From Bacteroidales bacterium (GTDB lineage Bacteria; Bacteroidota; Bacteroidia; Bacteroidales; UBA12077): a stretch of 64,000 nucleotides of DNA. The DNA is taken from assembly GCA_028282785.1 (NCBI GenBank), contig JANQHE010000057.1, positions 62,001 to 126,000 on the forward strand. The letters are read 5' to 3'. Within the stretch, counting starts at the first letter, position 1, and the number at the start of each line of letters is the position of its first letter. Below are positions 18,694-28,533 of the stretch, piece after piece. The translations under genes and the position numbers were made by a program. Under the pieces are notes generated by a model. That model worked only from the letters and a program-made list of their open reading frames with translations. It did not search any database and had not been told where the DNA came from.

Positions 18694-19617
18694 TTAGTAG
18701 TTCAGTTGTCTCCTGATAAAATCCAAAATCTCATTCATTGCTTCTGTCGCCTCTTTAAACATAGGTGCCAGTATAGGATAACAATGTATCATTCCCTTTC
18801 CTTCTTTAAAGGTTATTTCAACTCCTGCCTTTTTTGCTTTTTCATAAAATTTTTTTCCATCATCAAATAGTTCATCTGCTTCACCGGAATTAATATAAAT
18901 CGGTGGCAAACCTTCCAAGTCGCCAAACAAAGGAGAGATTAAAGGATTTTTAGCATCCTTATTACCCACATAATGGTGGCTAAAAACCGACCAGGAATTT
19001 TTCGGAGCAACTGAAACTTTATTCTTTGTAATATACGATTTGCTGGCACAAGTTAAATCTGTCCATGGAGAAATAGCAACTGCAGCCTTTGGTAAAGGAA
19101 TATTATTTTGCTTTAACGCTAAAAGCATGGCAAGAGTCAATCCTCCTCCTGCTGATTCTCCCATTAAAAGTATATTTTCCGGTTTATAATCTTTCGATAA
19201 AACCGTAAAATAAACTGCTAATGAATCATCCAAAGCTACCGGAAATGGGAATTCCGGAGCTAACCTGTACTCATATTGCAAACAGGTAATTTTACTATCA
19301 TAAGCCAGTTTTGAAACAACATACCTATGATCACTGCAAGAACCTGAAACATATCCTCCACCATGAACATAAAAAATCAACTTTTTTGAATTTGCTCCTT
19401 CCGGAATTATCCATTCCGATTTAATACCTTCAATAGTTTCTTCAATTATTTTTATGCCTTTGGGGATTTTTGTCCGTTTTGCTGCACTTTTTTCACATAA
19501 CTCACGAAAATCCTTGATGGATGTATTAAGATCAAAGGTTTCTCTTCTCAACTTTCCCTGAAAAAGATGACGATTACGGATTAAAAAGTTAACCATTTTA
19601 CTTTTAAAACTTGTCAT
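18694..19617 (-). CDS. Alpha/beta hydrolase, HSL-family esterase
   Basis: The 307-aa protein has the oxyanion-hole motif HGGG (85-88) and the nucleophile elbow GESAGG with S155, the marks of the hormone-sensitive-lipase branch of carboxylesterases. A later Asp (GEADELFDDG) and His (GMIHCYPIL) complete the probable triad. No signal peptide is evident, so it is likely cytoplasmic and acts on short acyl esters; the natural substrate is unknown. It is downstream of the Crp-type regulator on the same strand with a 64-bp gap. The 3' end abuts the mazG fragment. Confidence 0.87.
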   Translation of the reverse strand: MTSFKSKMVNFLIRNRHLFQGKLRRETFDLNTSIKDFRELCEKSAAKRTKIPKGIKIIEETIEGIKSEWIIPEGANSKKLIFYVHGGGYVSGSCSDHRYVVSKLAYDSKITCLQYEYRLAPEFPFPVALDDSLAVYFTVLSKDYKPENILLMGESAGGGLTLAMLLALKQNNIPLPKAAVAISPWTDLTCASKSYITKNKVSVAPKNSWSVFSHHYVGNKDAKNPLISPLFGDLEGLPPIYINSGEADELFDDGKKFYEKAKKAGVEITFKEGKGMIHCYPILAPMFKEATEAMNEILDFIRRQLNY

Positions 19618-19681
19618 TTTTTATTTTTTAAAATTTAACAGCAAAAATTCGGATTATAAACTTAAAATCACTTCACATATG

Positions 19682-20260
19682 TTAACTTTTACGATTTTCG
19701 TGTAGTTTTTTTCTAATTCTGCTTAATGATTGAGGAGCAATTCCCAAAAAAGAGGATAAATGCATTAATGGGATTTTTTGAATAATGGTTGGATATTTCT
19801 GTGTTAATTTCAGATATCTTTCCTCGGCGGTTTCGGTTTTAACTTGCATTAAAAGCTCTTCGGCAAATTCATCCACTTCATAAATAAATTTACGTATAAA
19901 TTCATTCCACGAATCCACTTGAGAAAGATGCCCTAGATTATTAAATTTTACTTGCCAAATTACTGAGTTCTCCAATGTTTCAATACTTTCCTGTGCTGGT
20001 TTTTGTTTTCGTAAACTTGATTTGGAGGTAAAACATCCCGGAGCTATAGTAAACATTTTTGTTATATCATTTCCATCAATTAAAGTATAAAAGCGAACCA
20101 AACCTTCCTCTAAAAAATAAAAATATCTGCAAACTTTACCTTTTTCGACAAAAGTTTGATTCTTGTCAATTACTTTTCGCTCGAATGCCTTACTTATTAT
20201 TTGCCAATCTTCTTCGGGAAGCTTTGTATATCGTTCAATATATTTTCTGAGGGCAAGCAA
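19682..20260 (-). CDS. Crp/Fnr-family transcriptional regulator
   Basis: The 192-aa product has a cyclic-nucleotide-binding-type beta roll (about 20-110) and a C-terminal helix-turn-helix (MHLSSFLGIAPQSLSRIRKK, 166-185), the layout of the Bacteroidota Crp/Fnr branch that begins with a KYIxxYTxLxxEDW motif. No Cys cluster for an Fnr-type iron-sulfur centre is present. The start is the TTG at 20260: an in-frame stop lies one codon upstream (20264-20266) and no Met follows until well inside the domain. It is 11 bp after the phosphatase gene and probably cotranscribed with it. The ligand is unknown. Confidence 0.85.
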   Translation of the reverse strand: MLALRKYIERYTKLPEEDWQIISKAFERKVIDKNQTFVEKGKVCRYFYFLEEGLVRFYTLIDGNDITKMFTIAPGCFTSKSSLRKQKPAQESIETLENSVIWQVKFNNLGHLSQVDSWNEFIRKFIYEVDEFAEELLMQVKTETAEERYLKLTQKYPTIIQKIPLMHLSSFLGIAPQSLSRIRKKLHENRKS

Positions 20261-20271
20261 AACTTATTGTT

Positions 20272-21510
20272 TTAGCTATAAAACTCTATCCCAATAATTG
20301 AAATATCATCAAAAATTGCTGCATTATCTTCAAGAACCCTTTGCTGCTTTACAATTGTACTGATGTTCTCATCTATATCTTTGCTGTTAGCAAGATGTTT
20401 CTCAATTTGATCTGTCCCAAGGGTTACACCTTCCTCATCTACTAACTCCACCAAACCATCTGTATAGCAAAACAATTTTGATTTATTTTTTACTTGAACA
20501 GATCCTGATTTTAAAGTTGGAATTTCATCTAACATTCCCATACCAACACAACCGTCTTTTAAATAGGTAAGATCCTTTTGTTCCAAATCATAAAAAATTG
20601 GCGGATTATGCCCTGCATTTACGTACTCAAGTATGTGGGTTTGATAACTGTATTTACCAATAAATAAAGTTATAAACTTTTCGCCCTTCGCACTTGCCAT
20701 AACACGTTCATTAAGCGTTTTTATAACTTCTGATAAAGGTTTTTCAGTTGTAAATAATGCTCTAATGTTAGCCTGAAAATTAGACATTAATAAAGCTGCC
20801 GAAATCCCTTTACCGGAAACATCGGCAATGCAAAACCCGACTTCATCATCACTTAACTGAATAAAATCATAATAATCGCCACCAACCTCAAGATGCGGAT
20901 GGTAGAAAGTTGAAACCAAAATTTTATCATTATGAGGAAGTATGGAGCGGTCCGGAATTAACATGGACTGCATTTTGGATGCTAACTCTAACTCTTTCTT
21001 AAAAGCCTCCTGCTCAAGCGATTCTTTATATAATCGAATGTTTTCGATGGCAACAATAATTATATTTGAGAGAGTTTGAATAAAATGCAAGTGTTTGATG
21101 GTAGGACTTACACCTTCTTTTTCTTCATCAATATCACCTATTAGCACAAAGGCAATTGGAATATTATTATTAATTACCGGAATAATATTATCAAATACCC
21201 TTAATGTAGGGTTTGGAGATGCTGTGATAAAAGATATCTCTTCGTGTCCTAAAAGATCTTTTTCCACATCAATTCGTTTAATTATCTCTTTTGAACAACC
21301 AGAGCTTAGAATTAAATCCCACTCCTTATCGTATTTAAAGATCAGTATCTTACCAATGTTTAAATCTTCGCGCAGGATTTTTTCATAACGCTTTAACAAC
21401 TCTTCAGTAGAAAGGTTCTCGTTAATTGCTTTGGTAATTGTAAGCAAGGTGTTCAGCTTAAATGTAGAAAGCTTTAACCTGTTAATTGATGCTTTGCCGG
21501 CAAGATCCAT
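20272..21510 (-). CDS. GAF domain and SpoIIE/PP2C-type serine phosphatase
   Basis: The 412-aa protein has an N-terminal GAF-like domain (about 20-165), a linker helix (KELELASKMQSMLIP, 174-188) and a SpoIIE-type phosphatase domain (about 195-412). The phosphatase has metal-binding Asps in GDYYDF and CIADVSGKGISAALLM, plus a later YVNAGHNPP. Such RsbU/SpoIIE-like proteins dephosphorylate STAS-domain anti-sigma antagonists, or other partners, on a signal sensed by the GAF domain. No anti-sigma or STAS gene is next to it, so its partner must be elsewhere. It precedes the Crp-like regulator in the same orientation. Confidence 0.88.
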   Translation of the reverse strand: MDLAGKASINRLKLSTFKLNTLLTITKAINENLSTEELLKRYEKILREDLNIGKILIFKYDKEWDLILSSGCSKEIIKRIDVEKDLLGHEEISFITASPNPTLRVFDNIIPVINNNIPIAFVLIGDIDEEKEGVSPTIKHLHFIQTLSNIIIVAIENIRLYKESLEQEAFKKELELASKMQSMLIPDRSILPHNDKILVSTFYHPHLEVGGDYYDFIQLSDDEVGFCIADVSGKGISAALLMSNFQANIRALFTTEKPLSEVIKTLNERVMASAKGEKFITLFIGKYSYQTHILEYVNAGHNPPIFYDLEQKDLTYLKDGCVGMGMLDEIPTLKSGSVQVKNKSKLFCYTDGLVELVDEEGVTLGTDQIEKHLANSKDIDENISTIVKQQRVLEDNAAIFDDISIIGIEFYS

Positions 21511-21567
21511 TTGTTCTGATTTTCAAATCTGAATAAATGTACAAAATTTAAATACAAAAAGAAAGTC

Positions 21568-22137
21568 TTATTCTTTAACCCGTTCACCGTATGAATGATC
21601 TCTTGTGTCCACCTTAATTTTATCACCTGTATCAACGAACAGAGGAACCATAATTTCGGCACCTGTTTCAAGTGTAGCTGGTTTCAGAGCAGTACTTGAG
21701 GAAGTATCACCTTTTAATCCCGGTTCGGTATATGTAACTTCTAATACAACATAAGCCGGAAGTTCCGCATACAATGCAGTTTCTGTATCAGCGTGATAAA
21801 CAGCTTCAATTCCTTGTCCTTCTTTCAGTAAATCAGGAGCATTAATTAAATCTTCCTGAAATGCCACCTGCTCAAATGTTTCGCTGTGCATGAAATGATA
21901 TCCCATATCATCTTTGTAAAGATATTGATAAGGACGGCGCTCTATTCTTTGAACATTTACTTTAACACCGGCATTAAAAGTATTATCAATAACCTTTCCG
22001 GTTTTAAGGTTTTTTAATTTAGTGCGAACAAATGCAGCCCCTTTTCCAGGTTTAACATGCTGAAACTGTACAATTGTATACAGGTCACCATTATATTCAA
22101 TACATAATCCGTTTTTAAAATCTGCTGTACTTGCCAT
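21568..22137 (-). CDS. efp: Translation elongation factor P
   Basis: The 189-aa protein is a full-length EF-P with KOW-like N-terminal, central OB and C-terminal OB domains ([19 protein letters not shown] near the end). EF-P relieves ribosome stalling at polyproline runs. The functional loop tip reads PGKGAA with K32 at the site that is beta-lysylated in some Proteobacteria; no epmA/epmB gene is visible here. The gene seems to be alone, with a good TAnnTTTG box shortly upstream. Confidence 0.95.
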   Translation of the reverse strand: MASTADFKNGLCIEYNGDLYTIVQFQHVKPGKGAAFVRTKLKNLKTGKVIDNTFNAGVKVNVQRIERRPYQYLYKDDMGYHFMHSETFEQVAFQEDLINAPDLLKEGQGIEAVYHADTETALYAELPAYVVLEVTYTEPGLKGDTSSSTALKPATLETGAEIMVPLFVDTGDKIKVDTRDHSYGERVKE

Positions 22138-22166
22138 AATCTATCTGTTTAAACTATTTAGTTGTG

Positions 22167-22174
22167 CAAAAATA
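22167..22174 (-). promoter_or_regulatory. -7 promoter box of efp
   Basis: Read on the minus strand the sequence is TATTTTTG, a perfect match to the Bacteroidota -7 consensus TAnnTTTG, about 30 nt before the efp start at 22137. I see no TTTG at -33, which is common for this loosely conserved element. Confidence 0.5.
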
Positions 22175-22236
22175 GTGTAAATCATTTAATTTTCTATATC
22201 TATAAAGTAGAGATTGTCTTATTATTTAAGAGCCTT

Positions 22237-22458
22237 CATAATTTTGTGTAAATGGTTTTAAGAAGTTTTATTTAAGGAACGTTTTCATCGGGGCTGGCCC
22301 CGATGAAAACATTGGAATCATAACTTTTTATGAACTTTAAACTTAAGGAGTAAATCAATTACTCAAGACCCAGATGAACGAACACTTAGGTTATAAGAAA
22401 TATGAACCTAAGGGACGTAACAGTAGAAACTTCCACAATAGGCCCAATAAGACTGTAA
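22237..22458 (+). mobile_element. Remnant of an IS256-family (Mutator-type) insertion sequence
   Basis: The 327 bp between efp and the lipoprotein gene hold no intact gene. At 22237 there is CATAATTTTGTGTAAA, which resembles IS256-family terminal repeats. A hairpin follows, and from about 22350 to 22455 a frame encodes NQLLKTQMNEHLGYKKYEPK, then GRNSRN and KTVK. This pattern (MxEHLGYxKYxPKGxNxxN...KTVK) is characteristic of the N-terminal part of IS256-family transposases. An in-frame stop at 22344-22346 and the abrupt loss of similarity at about 22456 show that it is broken. Family match is from memory of the motif, not from a search. Confidence 0.6.
22281..22310. repeat. 14-bp perfect inverted repeat within the IS remnant
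   Basis: GTTTTCATCGGGGC and its exact complement are separated by two bases. There is no T-run on either side, so it is not a standard terminator. It may be the subterminal hairpin of the insertion sequence or a transcription barrier protecting its transposase gene. Confidence 0.7.
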
Positions 22459-22464
22459 AACTTC

Positions 22465-23442
22465 TTATGGCCTTGTTTCATTTGTATAGATATTATCAGG
22501 AAATGCTACTCCATCGTCTTTGGTTATTCTTACAACACCCCAGAAACCATATGCTACAGTAAAATCATTTTGCCAGTAAATATCTATCGAGGCTCCGTTT
22601 ACATCAAGTATGGCCCAGGTAGTACTATAAAAACCTTCTTCCACTGTAACCAAGCCACTAAAGAAATCATGAGTTAAAGTATTAGGAAGGAACCATGATG
22701 AGAAATTAACATCACTAACATAATAAGTTCCCGGAGGTTCTGTCAAGGAAATTTCAATGTTGCCTGTTCTTCCAACATCAATGCCAAGCATAGCCATACC
22801 TGGTCCAACTTCTAAGTACTCATACGTATATGTTCCTTCAAAAACCGGTGGTAAATAGTCTTGATATTTTACTTGTAAGCCAAAATTATTTTCCGGTATG
22901 GGGTTGTCATTGGAATCAAATACAGTTCCATCCAGGTGTGTAATTTGCCATGTTAACGTAAAAAAGTCACCATCCAATAGATGAACTTCCGAACGATCAT
23001 TTAAAAAATCAGATCTGAATAATTCATACAAATCTTCTGCAGGGATTTTTAATGAGAACTTCCCATCTTCAGGAATCTCTGTAATCGTTGCAAATAATTT
23101 TCTTGTATAATCAAATGGTTCTGAATAGTTATAACCTTCTTTTTCTTCTGCACTAACATATATTTCAACCTTTGAAATGTTTTCAATTTTTTCGGTTGAT
23201 TCAATTTTAAAGCTTAACTCCAACGTGTCAGACACAGGATAACTTTCCATAGTCAAAAGATTTGTTTCCCATATAAAGGATGTAATACTATCAATTGCCG
23301 TAATAGATATGCCGGCATTTGCCTGCCAATCAATGTTTTCAGGATCAACGGCGGCATCAAATTCGTCACTTTTACTACAGGCAATCATTAGTATGATAAG
23401 TAATGTTGTAACAATTAGGTTTATATATTTTTGTTTCTTCAT
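22465..23442 (-). CDS. Surface lipoprotein of a SusC/SusD locus (SusE/F position)
   Basis: The 325-aa protein has a lipoprotein signal (hydrophobic 9-20, lipobox ending at C22 in MIACSKSDE) with acidic residues just after the Cys, as in surface-exposed Bacteroidota lipoproteins. The rest is beta-rich with immunoglobulin-like spacing and no enzymatic motif. It is 30 bp downstream of the SusD gene and so takes the SusE/SusF position, where proteins help bind the imported substrate. The family is not recognised further. Its stop codon lies next to an IS256 remnant. Confidence 0.7.
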   Translation of the reverse strand: MKKQKYINLIVTTLLIILMIACSKSDEFDAAVDPENIDWQANAGISITAIDSITSFIWETNLLTMESYPVSDTLELSFKIESTEKIENISKVEIYVSAEEKEGYNYSEPFDYTRKLFATITEIPEDGKFSLKIPAEDLYELFRSDFLNDRSEVHLLDGDFFTLTWQITHLDGTVFDSNDNPIPENNFGLQVKYQDYLPPVFEGTYTYEYLEVGPGMAMLGIDVGRTGNIEISLTEPPGTYYVSDVNFSSWFLPNTLTHDFFSGLVTVEEGFYSTTWAILDVNGASIDIYWQNDFTVAYGFWGVVRITKDDGVAFPDNIYTNETRP

Positions 23443-23472
23443 AACTTTATAATTTTAATCGTTAAACACCAA

Positions 23473-24867
23473 TTAATTCAGGTTGGGATTAATTAGCTTA
23501 ATCTTTTCGGATATTGGAACAACATATTTGTCACTGCCGGGTTCCAATGTAAATACTTCTCCCGAAGGATTTGTACGTGTATAGGTATCAATAACTTCAC
23601 CATAGGCATGATAGCGTTTAAGGTCGATCAGGTTATTACCGGTCATTCTTAACTCTTTTCGTCTTTCCTCTTTTATGCGTTGTAAGGTTGTTTGATCATC
23701 AACGTATATAAGCGGAGTGAAGTTTGCAATTCTTTTTTCCATCAGTGTATTAAGGATTGCAATTGCCCCGGAACCGTCACTTGTTCTTACTTTCGCTTCT
23801 GCATTAATCAAGTATATATTGGGTGTGCTTATGCCTGATTGAGTATAATAGTTAAATGCGGCAAAACAATAGTTTGGACTTAAGTCAACTCCATCGATAT
23901 TCGTTTGTGAACTAAAGAGTGTCCATCTTAAATCATTCGTTTTGTCATATAAATCTGCCAGTGCAGGACTATATAGTGAAGCCGGGTCAAAGTGTGCTTG
24001 TTTTAAGTTTCTGTTCCAAATACATTCCATATTGTCATAATTGCCTTCAAAATCCTGAATTGTAAGGCCTGACCATGGATCTCCCGGTGTTACTAATGAG
24101 AACGTATTATAGTCATACAAATAATCATAATATTCCAAGGATTTATCGGAAAAAGTGACTGCACTCCCGAACTCGCCTTTGTGTAGGGCAACAAGAGCTT
24201 TTAACCCATATAATGAAGCTATTCCGGGCCTGAAGTTTGCCGTTTCGTTATGGTTTTCAGCGTTTTCTAATAATAACGGCTCGGCCACATCCAGATCTTT
24301 TTCTATTTGATCATACACTTCTCCAATGGTGGCTCTTGATAATTTCGCATCCAGATCAATTTCCAGGCTTAAAGGAACACCTGCTAAATCAAGATTTGAG
24401 CTGCTGTATTGATGAGCATATTCGTTCACTAATATGAAATATTCAAATGCCCGCTGAGCATATGCTTCACCTTTAACTCTGCTTCTATCAGATTCTGTCC
24501 GGTTGCCCAGACCGGCATTGTCGATCTCACTGATTATTAAATTAAAAATGTAAATGTATTTATATCTGTCTATCCAATCTCTATCATCTTCTGTCAGTCC
24601 ATAAGGTGACTCATCCCATTCGTATTGCAATTGACGCTCCATGTCTGTTAAACCGCTATAGGTTAAATCAGACATATATAAATCAGGGTCCATATAATTC
24701 AAGTTGGTCCAAACTCCATATGTCACAAATGGATCTTCAAGTAGCATATCAAAATCTTCTACGGTTTGGGGTATAAGTGTTCCATTGGGGATTACATCCA
24801 AAAAGTTATCATTGTTACATGATACCAGTATGATTGAAATTATTATAATTTTTAATATGTTTTTCAT
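23473..24867 (-). CDS. RagB/SusD-family surface lipoprotein
   Basis: The 464-aa protein has a lipoprotein signal (C17 in ILVSCNNDNF) and the SusD layout: an N-terminal conserved segment (DVIPNGTLIPQTVEDF, 24-39), TPR-like helices (AYAQRAFEYFILVNEYAH) and the C-terminal signature EERRKELRMTGNNLIDLKR. SusD proteins sit on the extracellular face of SusC and act as a lid that captures ligand. It is 11 bp downstream of the SusC gene. Length is at the short end for the family. The M16 peptidase and thioredoxin neighbours suggest peptide rather than glycan as substrate. Confidence 0.92.
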   Translation of the reverse strand: MKNILKIIIISIILVSCNNDNFLDVIPNGTLIPQTVEDFDMLLEDPFVTYGVWTNLNYMDPDLYMSDLTYSGLTDMERQLQYEWDESPYGLTEDDRDWIDRYKYIYIFNLIISEIDNAGLGNRTESDRSRVKGEAYAQRAFEYFILVNEYAHQYSSSNLDLAGVPLSLEIDLDAKLSRATIGEVYDQIEKDLDVAEPLLLENAENHNETANFRPGIASLYGLKALVALHKGEFGSAVTFSDKSLEYYDYLYDYNTFSLVTPGDPWSGLTIQDFEGNYDNMECIWNRNLKQAHFDPASLYSPALADLYDKTNDLRWTLFSSQTNIDGVDLSPNYCFAAFNYYTQSGISTPNIYLINAEAKVRTSDGSGAIAILNTLMEKRIANFTPLIYVDDQTTLQRIKEERRKELRMTGNNLIDLKRYHAYGEVIDTYTRTNPSGEVFTLEPGSDKYVVPISEKIKLINPNLN

Positions 24868-24878
24868 AATATCCTCCT

Positions 24879-27800
24879 TTATAAAGTTGCATTAATTCCA
24901 AAAGTGAATGTTTTTAAATTGCTCCACGCACTTTTTATGCCTCCCAGTTCCGGATCCAGGTTTTTTTTGTTGGCTGTCCACAGAAACGGATTAGTAACCT
25001 GGGCTGTTACCCTTAGGCCTTTAATATGGATTTTTTCACTAACTGACCTGGGAATGTTATAGCCAAGCGTAATCTCTTTTACTCTCACAAAGGCTGCATC
25101 GTGAATAAAATCCTGCCCCATTCTCCAGTATTCTCCGGTTGTGAACACATCCCATTTACTTTCGTATTCACCGGAATAAGGATTAATCATTTGATTGTAT
25201 GGAATAGCTGGGATATCGGTTTGCGTTTCATCTCCAGGCTGTTGCCATCTGTCGTTTAAATAAGTAGGCAACTGTCTTCCCAGTGAAGCATAATAAGACC
25301 CATAGGCATACTCTCTAAACTTATGTCCGAATTTGGAAAGCAGGTTTATTGTCAAGTCAAAGTTTTTGTAATAAATCTTTGTATTTATTCCACCATAATA
25401 AGGTGCTATTTGCTCGCCCTGATATAGTAATTCATCAACTTCAACTTCAGATTTATAAGGCTTGGCATTTCCTTCGGTATCGTAGGTTAGTGGCCTGCCA
25501 AATTCATCCAGCCCTGCATAATTGTAAGACATTATATTTTCCAGGGGTTTTCCTTCGGCCAGCTCGCCGCTGGCTACCAAGTTAGTAATCCCCGAGATGG
25601 CATCATCAAAGCTTGTTACGCGATTTTGATTATAACTAAAATTAAGTGTAACATCCCATCCTAAATCCTCTTTTTTTAGTATGGAAGTATTTAAAGATAG
25701 TTCAAAACCCTTGTTGCTCATGGATGCGTAATTTACCAATGCTGAACTAAATCCATTGGTAGGATCTATTATCCTTGAACTTAGTAAATCATTGCTTTTT
25801 CTTGAGTATATTTCCAAACTGCCAAATAGTTTGTTTTTGAATATAGCAAAGTCAATACCATAATTTAAAACTCTGGTTTCTTCCCACCTTAATTGTGGAT
25901 TTGCTGGATTTGTGAGAGCTAAATATTCGTATAAATTTGTTCCTCCTGCAAAGTTCCTGTTGCTAGCCTGAGCATAGGGAGAAAACATATTACTGGCATT
26001 TCCTGTTAAACCATAAGAAATTCTTAGCCTTAAACGATTTATCCATTCGTAAGGTTTAAAAAATTCTTCATTGTGCATATTCCAGCCACCTCCTACAGAC
26101 CAAAGGGGCTTGTAACGATAATCAGGGTCGCTGCCAAAAAGATTCTTTTGATCAACACGATAACTGGCATTAAATGAGTACTTGTTGTCAAAATCATATC
26201 CTAATGTAACAAATGTCGATACTTCTCTGATATCGTCATCTTCAAATTCATAAAAATTTTCCCAGAGCCTGTATCCTCTAAAATTGGTTATAACTCCACT
26301 GGTAAAATCAGCTTCGTTGATGTAAACAGAAGTTGATTGCTTCTTATTATATCCATATTTTCTATCCCGTGAAATGTCATAAGTGATCTTCCTCATTTCC
26401 ATACCACCAAACAAATTGATGTTGTGTTTGTTAATGTTTTTATTCCAGTTTAGTGTGTTTCTTAAATTCCAGGGTTGACTATTTCTTTTGGTCATATAAT
26501 ATTCAGTCCCTACCGGAATATGAAACGTTTCTTCAGATATATCATAAAAATGTGCTGCTTTTAATCTCATCCTGGAAGTTTCCATGGAATAGTATTCATC
26601 TCTGTTGTAAACTCCTTTTTCATATTGAAAACTGGACTTAAACTTCAGTCCATTAATGATTTTCACTTCCAGTGCAAAATTGGCTCTTACGTCCAGGTTT
26701 TCGCTGGTAATATCACTATTGCGAGCATCTTCCAGTATATTATTGTGCATTGATATACCTGTTAGCTCTTCTCTTTCAGCAGCAGCCCACTTATTAAGAA
26801 GGGTTGTGCCACTGTTGTAATAAGGGATGGTTTGTCCATAGTCATCAACCAATATTTCCCAGGGTGCTGATTGTTGGGCAATAGCAGGACTTACTCCATT
26901 ATCAAACGCCCTGCGAAGTGATGCATTAAGACCTGCTGTAAAACTAATATTATCGTTGTATTTGTAAGTGTTCTTTAAATTAATGATAAAGCGGTTATTT
27001 GAGTTTCCAATTGAGCTGCTTAAATTGTCATTGAATACAAAAGAACCATAAAAAGCATTTTTCTCACCTCCACCACTGACCGATAAATTATAGGTTTGTT
27101 GAAATGCATTTCTAAGTAGATATTTTTCATAATCTTTCGTAGCATCCCTGCTTCTCAATTCATCCCAGTAAGCCTCTAACTGAGCCTTTGACCATTGATT
27201 TCCATCAGGAGCATCTCCATTGTATAAAATAAAAGCTTCATCAGTTAATGAAATAGGGTTCCCGCTTTGAACAAGATAAGAATGATCGTACCAGTTTTTC
27301 TCTTCAAATTCCAAAATCATATCTAAATTGTCTGAAGGACTCATCCAGTCCATTTCTGAGTAGTTGATTTTTTCTGTTATAGAAAATATCGAAGAAAAAT
27401 TGACTTTCAGTTTCTCATTTTTTCCTGCTCTCTTGGTTATGATAACAATAACTCCATTACTTGCTTTTGCTCCCCAAATTGATGCAGCCGATGCATCTTT
27501 TAGCACCGTTACAGACTCAACGTCATATGGATTAATGGTTAACAAATCACCTTCAATCGGGAATCCGTCAACAACATACAATGGTTGAGTTGCATTCTCG
27601 TCAGTATAGGGACTAATCATAGAACTTATACCTCGTACACGTACATCTACTCTTCCGGTTGCATGATCTTGCACAAAATCAATCCCGGAAGAAAGGCCTT
27701 CAATTCTATCCAATATATTGTTTGAAGTTCTTTGTTCCAACAAATCACTTTCAATTTTGGCAAATGAACCTGTTGCTCTTTCTAATGGTAGGGTTTGATA

Positions 27801-28457
27801 ACCTGTAACAACTATTTCATCTAAAATTTCTTCTTTTTCTTCTAGTGTGATGTTAAAGTGGATACGATCAGCCACAATAATTCTCCGGGTTTTAAATCCA
27901 ACATAGCTAATCTTAAGTATTGATGCCTTGCTGTTAACTTTTAGCTTGAAGTTTCCATCCACATCTGTAGTTGTACCCCTTGTTGTTCCTTCTTCCTGTA
28001 TACTTGCACCAGGCAATGAAATTCCTCCCGAATCTATGATTTTCCCCGTAATCTCAATTAAATCCTTTTGCTTTGGTTTAGATTCGTTCTTTGGTGTCTT
28101 TTTCTTTATGGCAATGTAATCGTTTACAATGGTATATGTAAGGCCTAAGCCTTTCAGGATCGATTGCATTGCGGTATTGATATTCGCATTCTTTAGTTTT
28201 ATACTTATTTTTTTCGAAGGGTTCAAATCCGAACTATTATAAACGATCATATAGTCGGTTTGCTCTTCAATAGCCTTAAAAATAGCTGATATTGTTTGAT
28301 CCTCAACTTCCAAATTGATTTTAGACTGAGCGTTGAGGTTGGTAAAGGATTGGAGTACGATACACAATAAAAATGATAATACAATTTTCAGGTGTACGTC
28401 TTTAGGCTTTTTTTCTTTTTGATGCCCAAAAGTGGACATAGTTAGTTTTAATTTCAT
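24879..28457 (-). CDS. SusC/RagA-type TonB-dependent transporter with STN signalling domain
   Basis: The 1192-aa protein contains, in order, a signal segment (about 22-44), an STN domain (about 46-121) of the type that contacts FecR, a carboxypeptidase-regulatory-like domain (about 136-215), a plug (about 220-340, with EEILDEIVVTGYQTLP just before it and GAKASNGVIVIITKRAG at its end) and a large beta barrel. It imports a substrate captured by SusD across the outer membrane, and through STN it should report occupancy to the FecR anti-sigma factor encoded just upstream. The SusD gene follows after 11 bp. A 142-bp leader with two hairpins precedes it. Confidence 0.94.
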   Translation of the reverse strand: MKLKLTMSTFGHQKEKKPKDVHLKIVLSFLLCIVLQSFTNLNAQSKINLEVEDQTISAIFKAIEEQTDYMIVYNSSDLNPSKKISIKLKNANINTAMQSILKGLGLTYTIVNDYIAIKKKTPKNESKPKQKDLIEITGKIIDSGGISLPGASIQEEGTTRGTTTDVDGNFKLKVNSKASILKISYVGFKTRRIIVADRIHFNITLEEKEEILDEIVVTGYQTLPLERATGSFAKIESDLLEQRTSNNILDRIEGLSSGIDFVQDHATGRVDVRVRGISSMISPYTDENATQPLYVVDGFPIEGDLLTINPYDVESVTVLKDASAASIWGAKASNGVIVIITKRAGKNEKLKVNFSSIFSITEKINYSEMDWMSPSDNLDMILEFEEKNWYDHSYLVQSGNPISLTDEAFILYNGDAPDGNQWSKAQLEAYWDELRSRDATKDYEKYLLRNAFQQTYNLSVSGGGEKNAFYGSFVFNDNLSSSIGNSNNRFIINLKNTYKYNDNISFTAGLNASLRRAFDNGVSPAIAQQSAPWEILVDDYGQTIPYYNSGTTLLNKWAAAEREELTGISMHNNILEDARNSDITSENLDVRANFALEVKIINGLKFKSSFQYEKGVYNRDEYYSMETSRMRLKAAHFYDISEETFHIPVGTEYYMTKRNSQPWNLRNTLNWNKNINKHNINLFGGMEMRKITYDISRDRKYGYNKKQSTSVYINEADFTSGVITNFRGYRLWENFYEFEDDDIREVSTFVTLGYDFDNKYSFNASYRVDQKNLFGSDPDYRYKPLWSVGGGWNMHNEEFFKPYEWINRLRLRISYGLTGNASNMFSPYAQASNRNFAGGTNLYEYLALTNPANPQLRWEETRVLNYGIDFAIFKNKLFGSLEIYSRKSNDLLSSRIIDPTNGFSSALVNYASMSNKGFELSLNTSILKKEDLGWDVTLNFSYNQNRVTSFDDAISGITNLVASGELAEGKPLENIMSYNYAGLDEFGRPLTYDTEGNAKPYKSEVEVDELLYQGEQIAPYYGGINTKIYYKNFDLTINLLSKFGHKFREYAYGSYYASLGRQLPTYLNDRWQQPGDETQTDIPAIPYNQMINPYSGEYESKWDVFTTGEYWRMGQDFIHDAAFVRVKEITLGYNIPRSVSEKIHIKGLRVTAQVTNPFLWTANKKNLDPELGGIKSAWSNLKTFTFGINATL

Positions 28458-28484
28458 AAATTTGTATTTATCGTTAAATTAATT

Positions 28485-28520
28485 ATAATGCCATTGATCC
28501 GCGAAATCGTTTGGCATTAT
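28485..28520. repeat. Inverted repeat in the leader of the SusC gene
   Basis: ATAATGCCA (28485-28493) pairs with TGGCATTAT (28512-28520) around an 18-base loop, starting 28 bp upstream of the SusC start. It could be an operator, for example next to the ECF-sigma promoter, or a leader hairpin. No T-run follows on the minus strand. Confidence 0.5.
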
Positions 28521-28533
28521 GTTAATTGACCTG

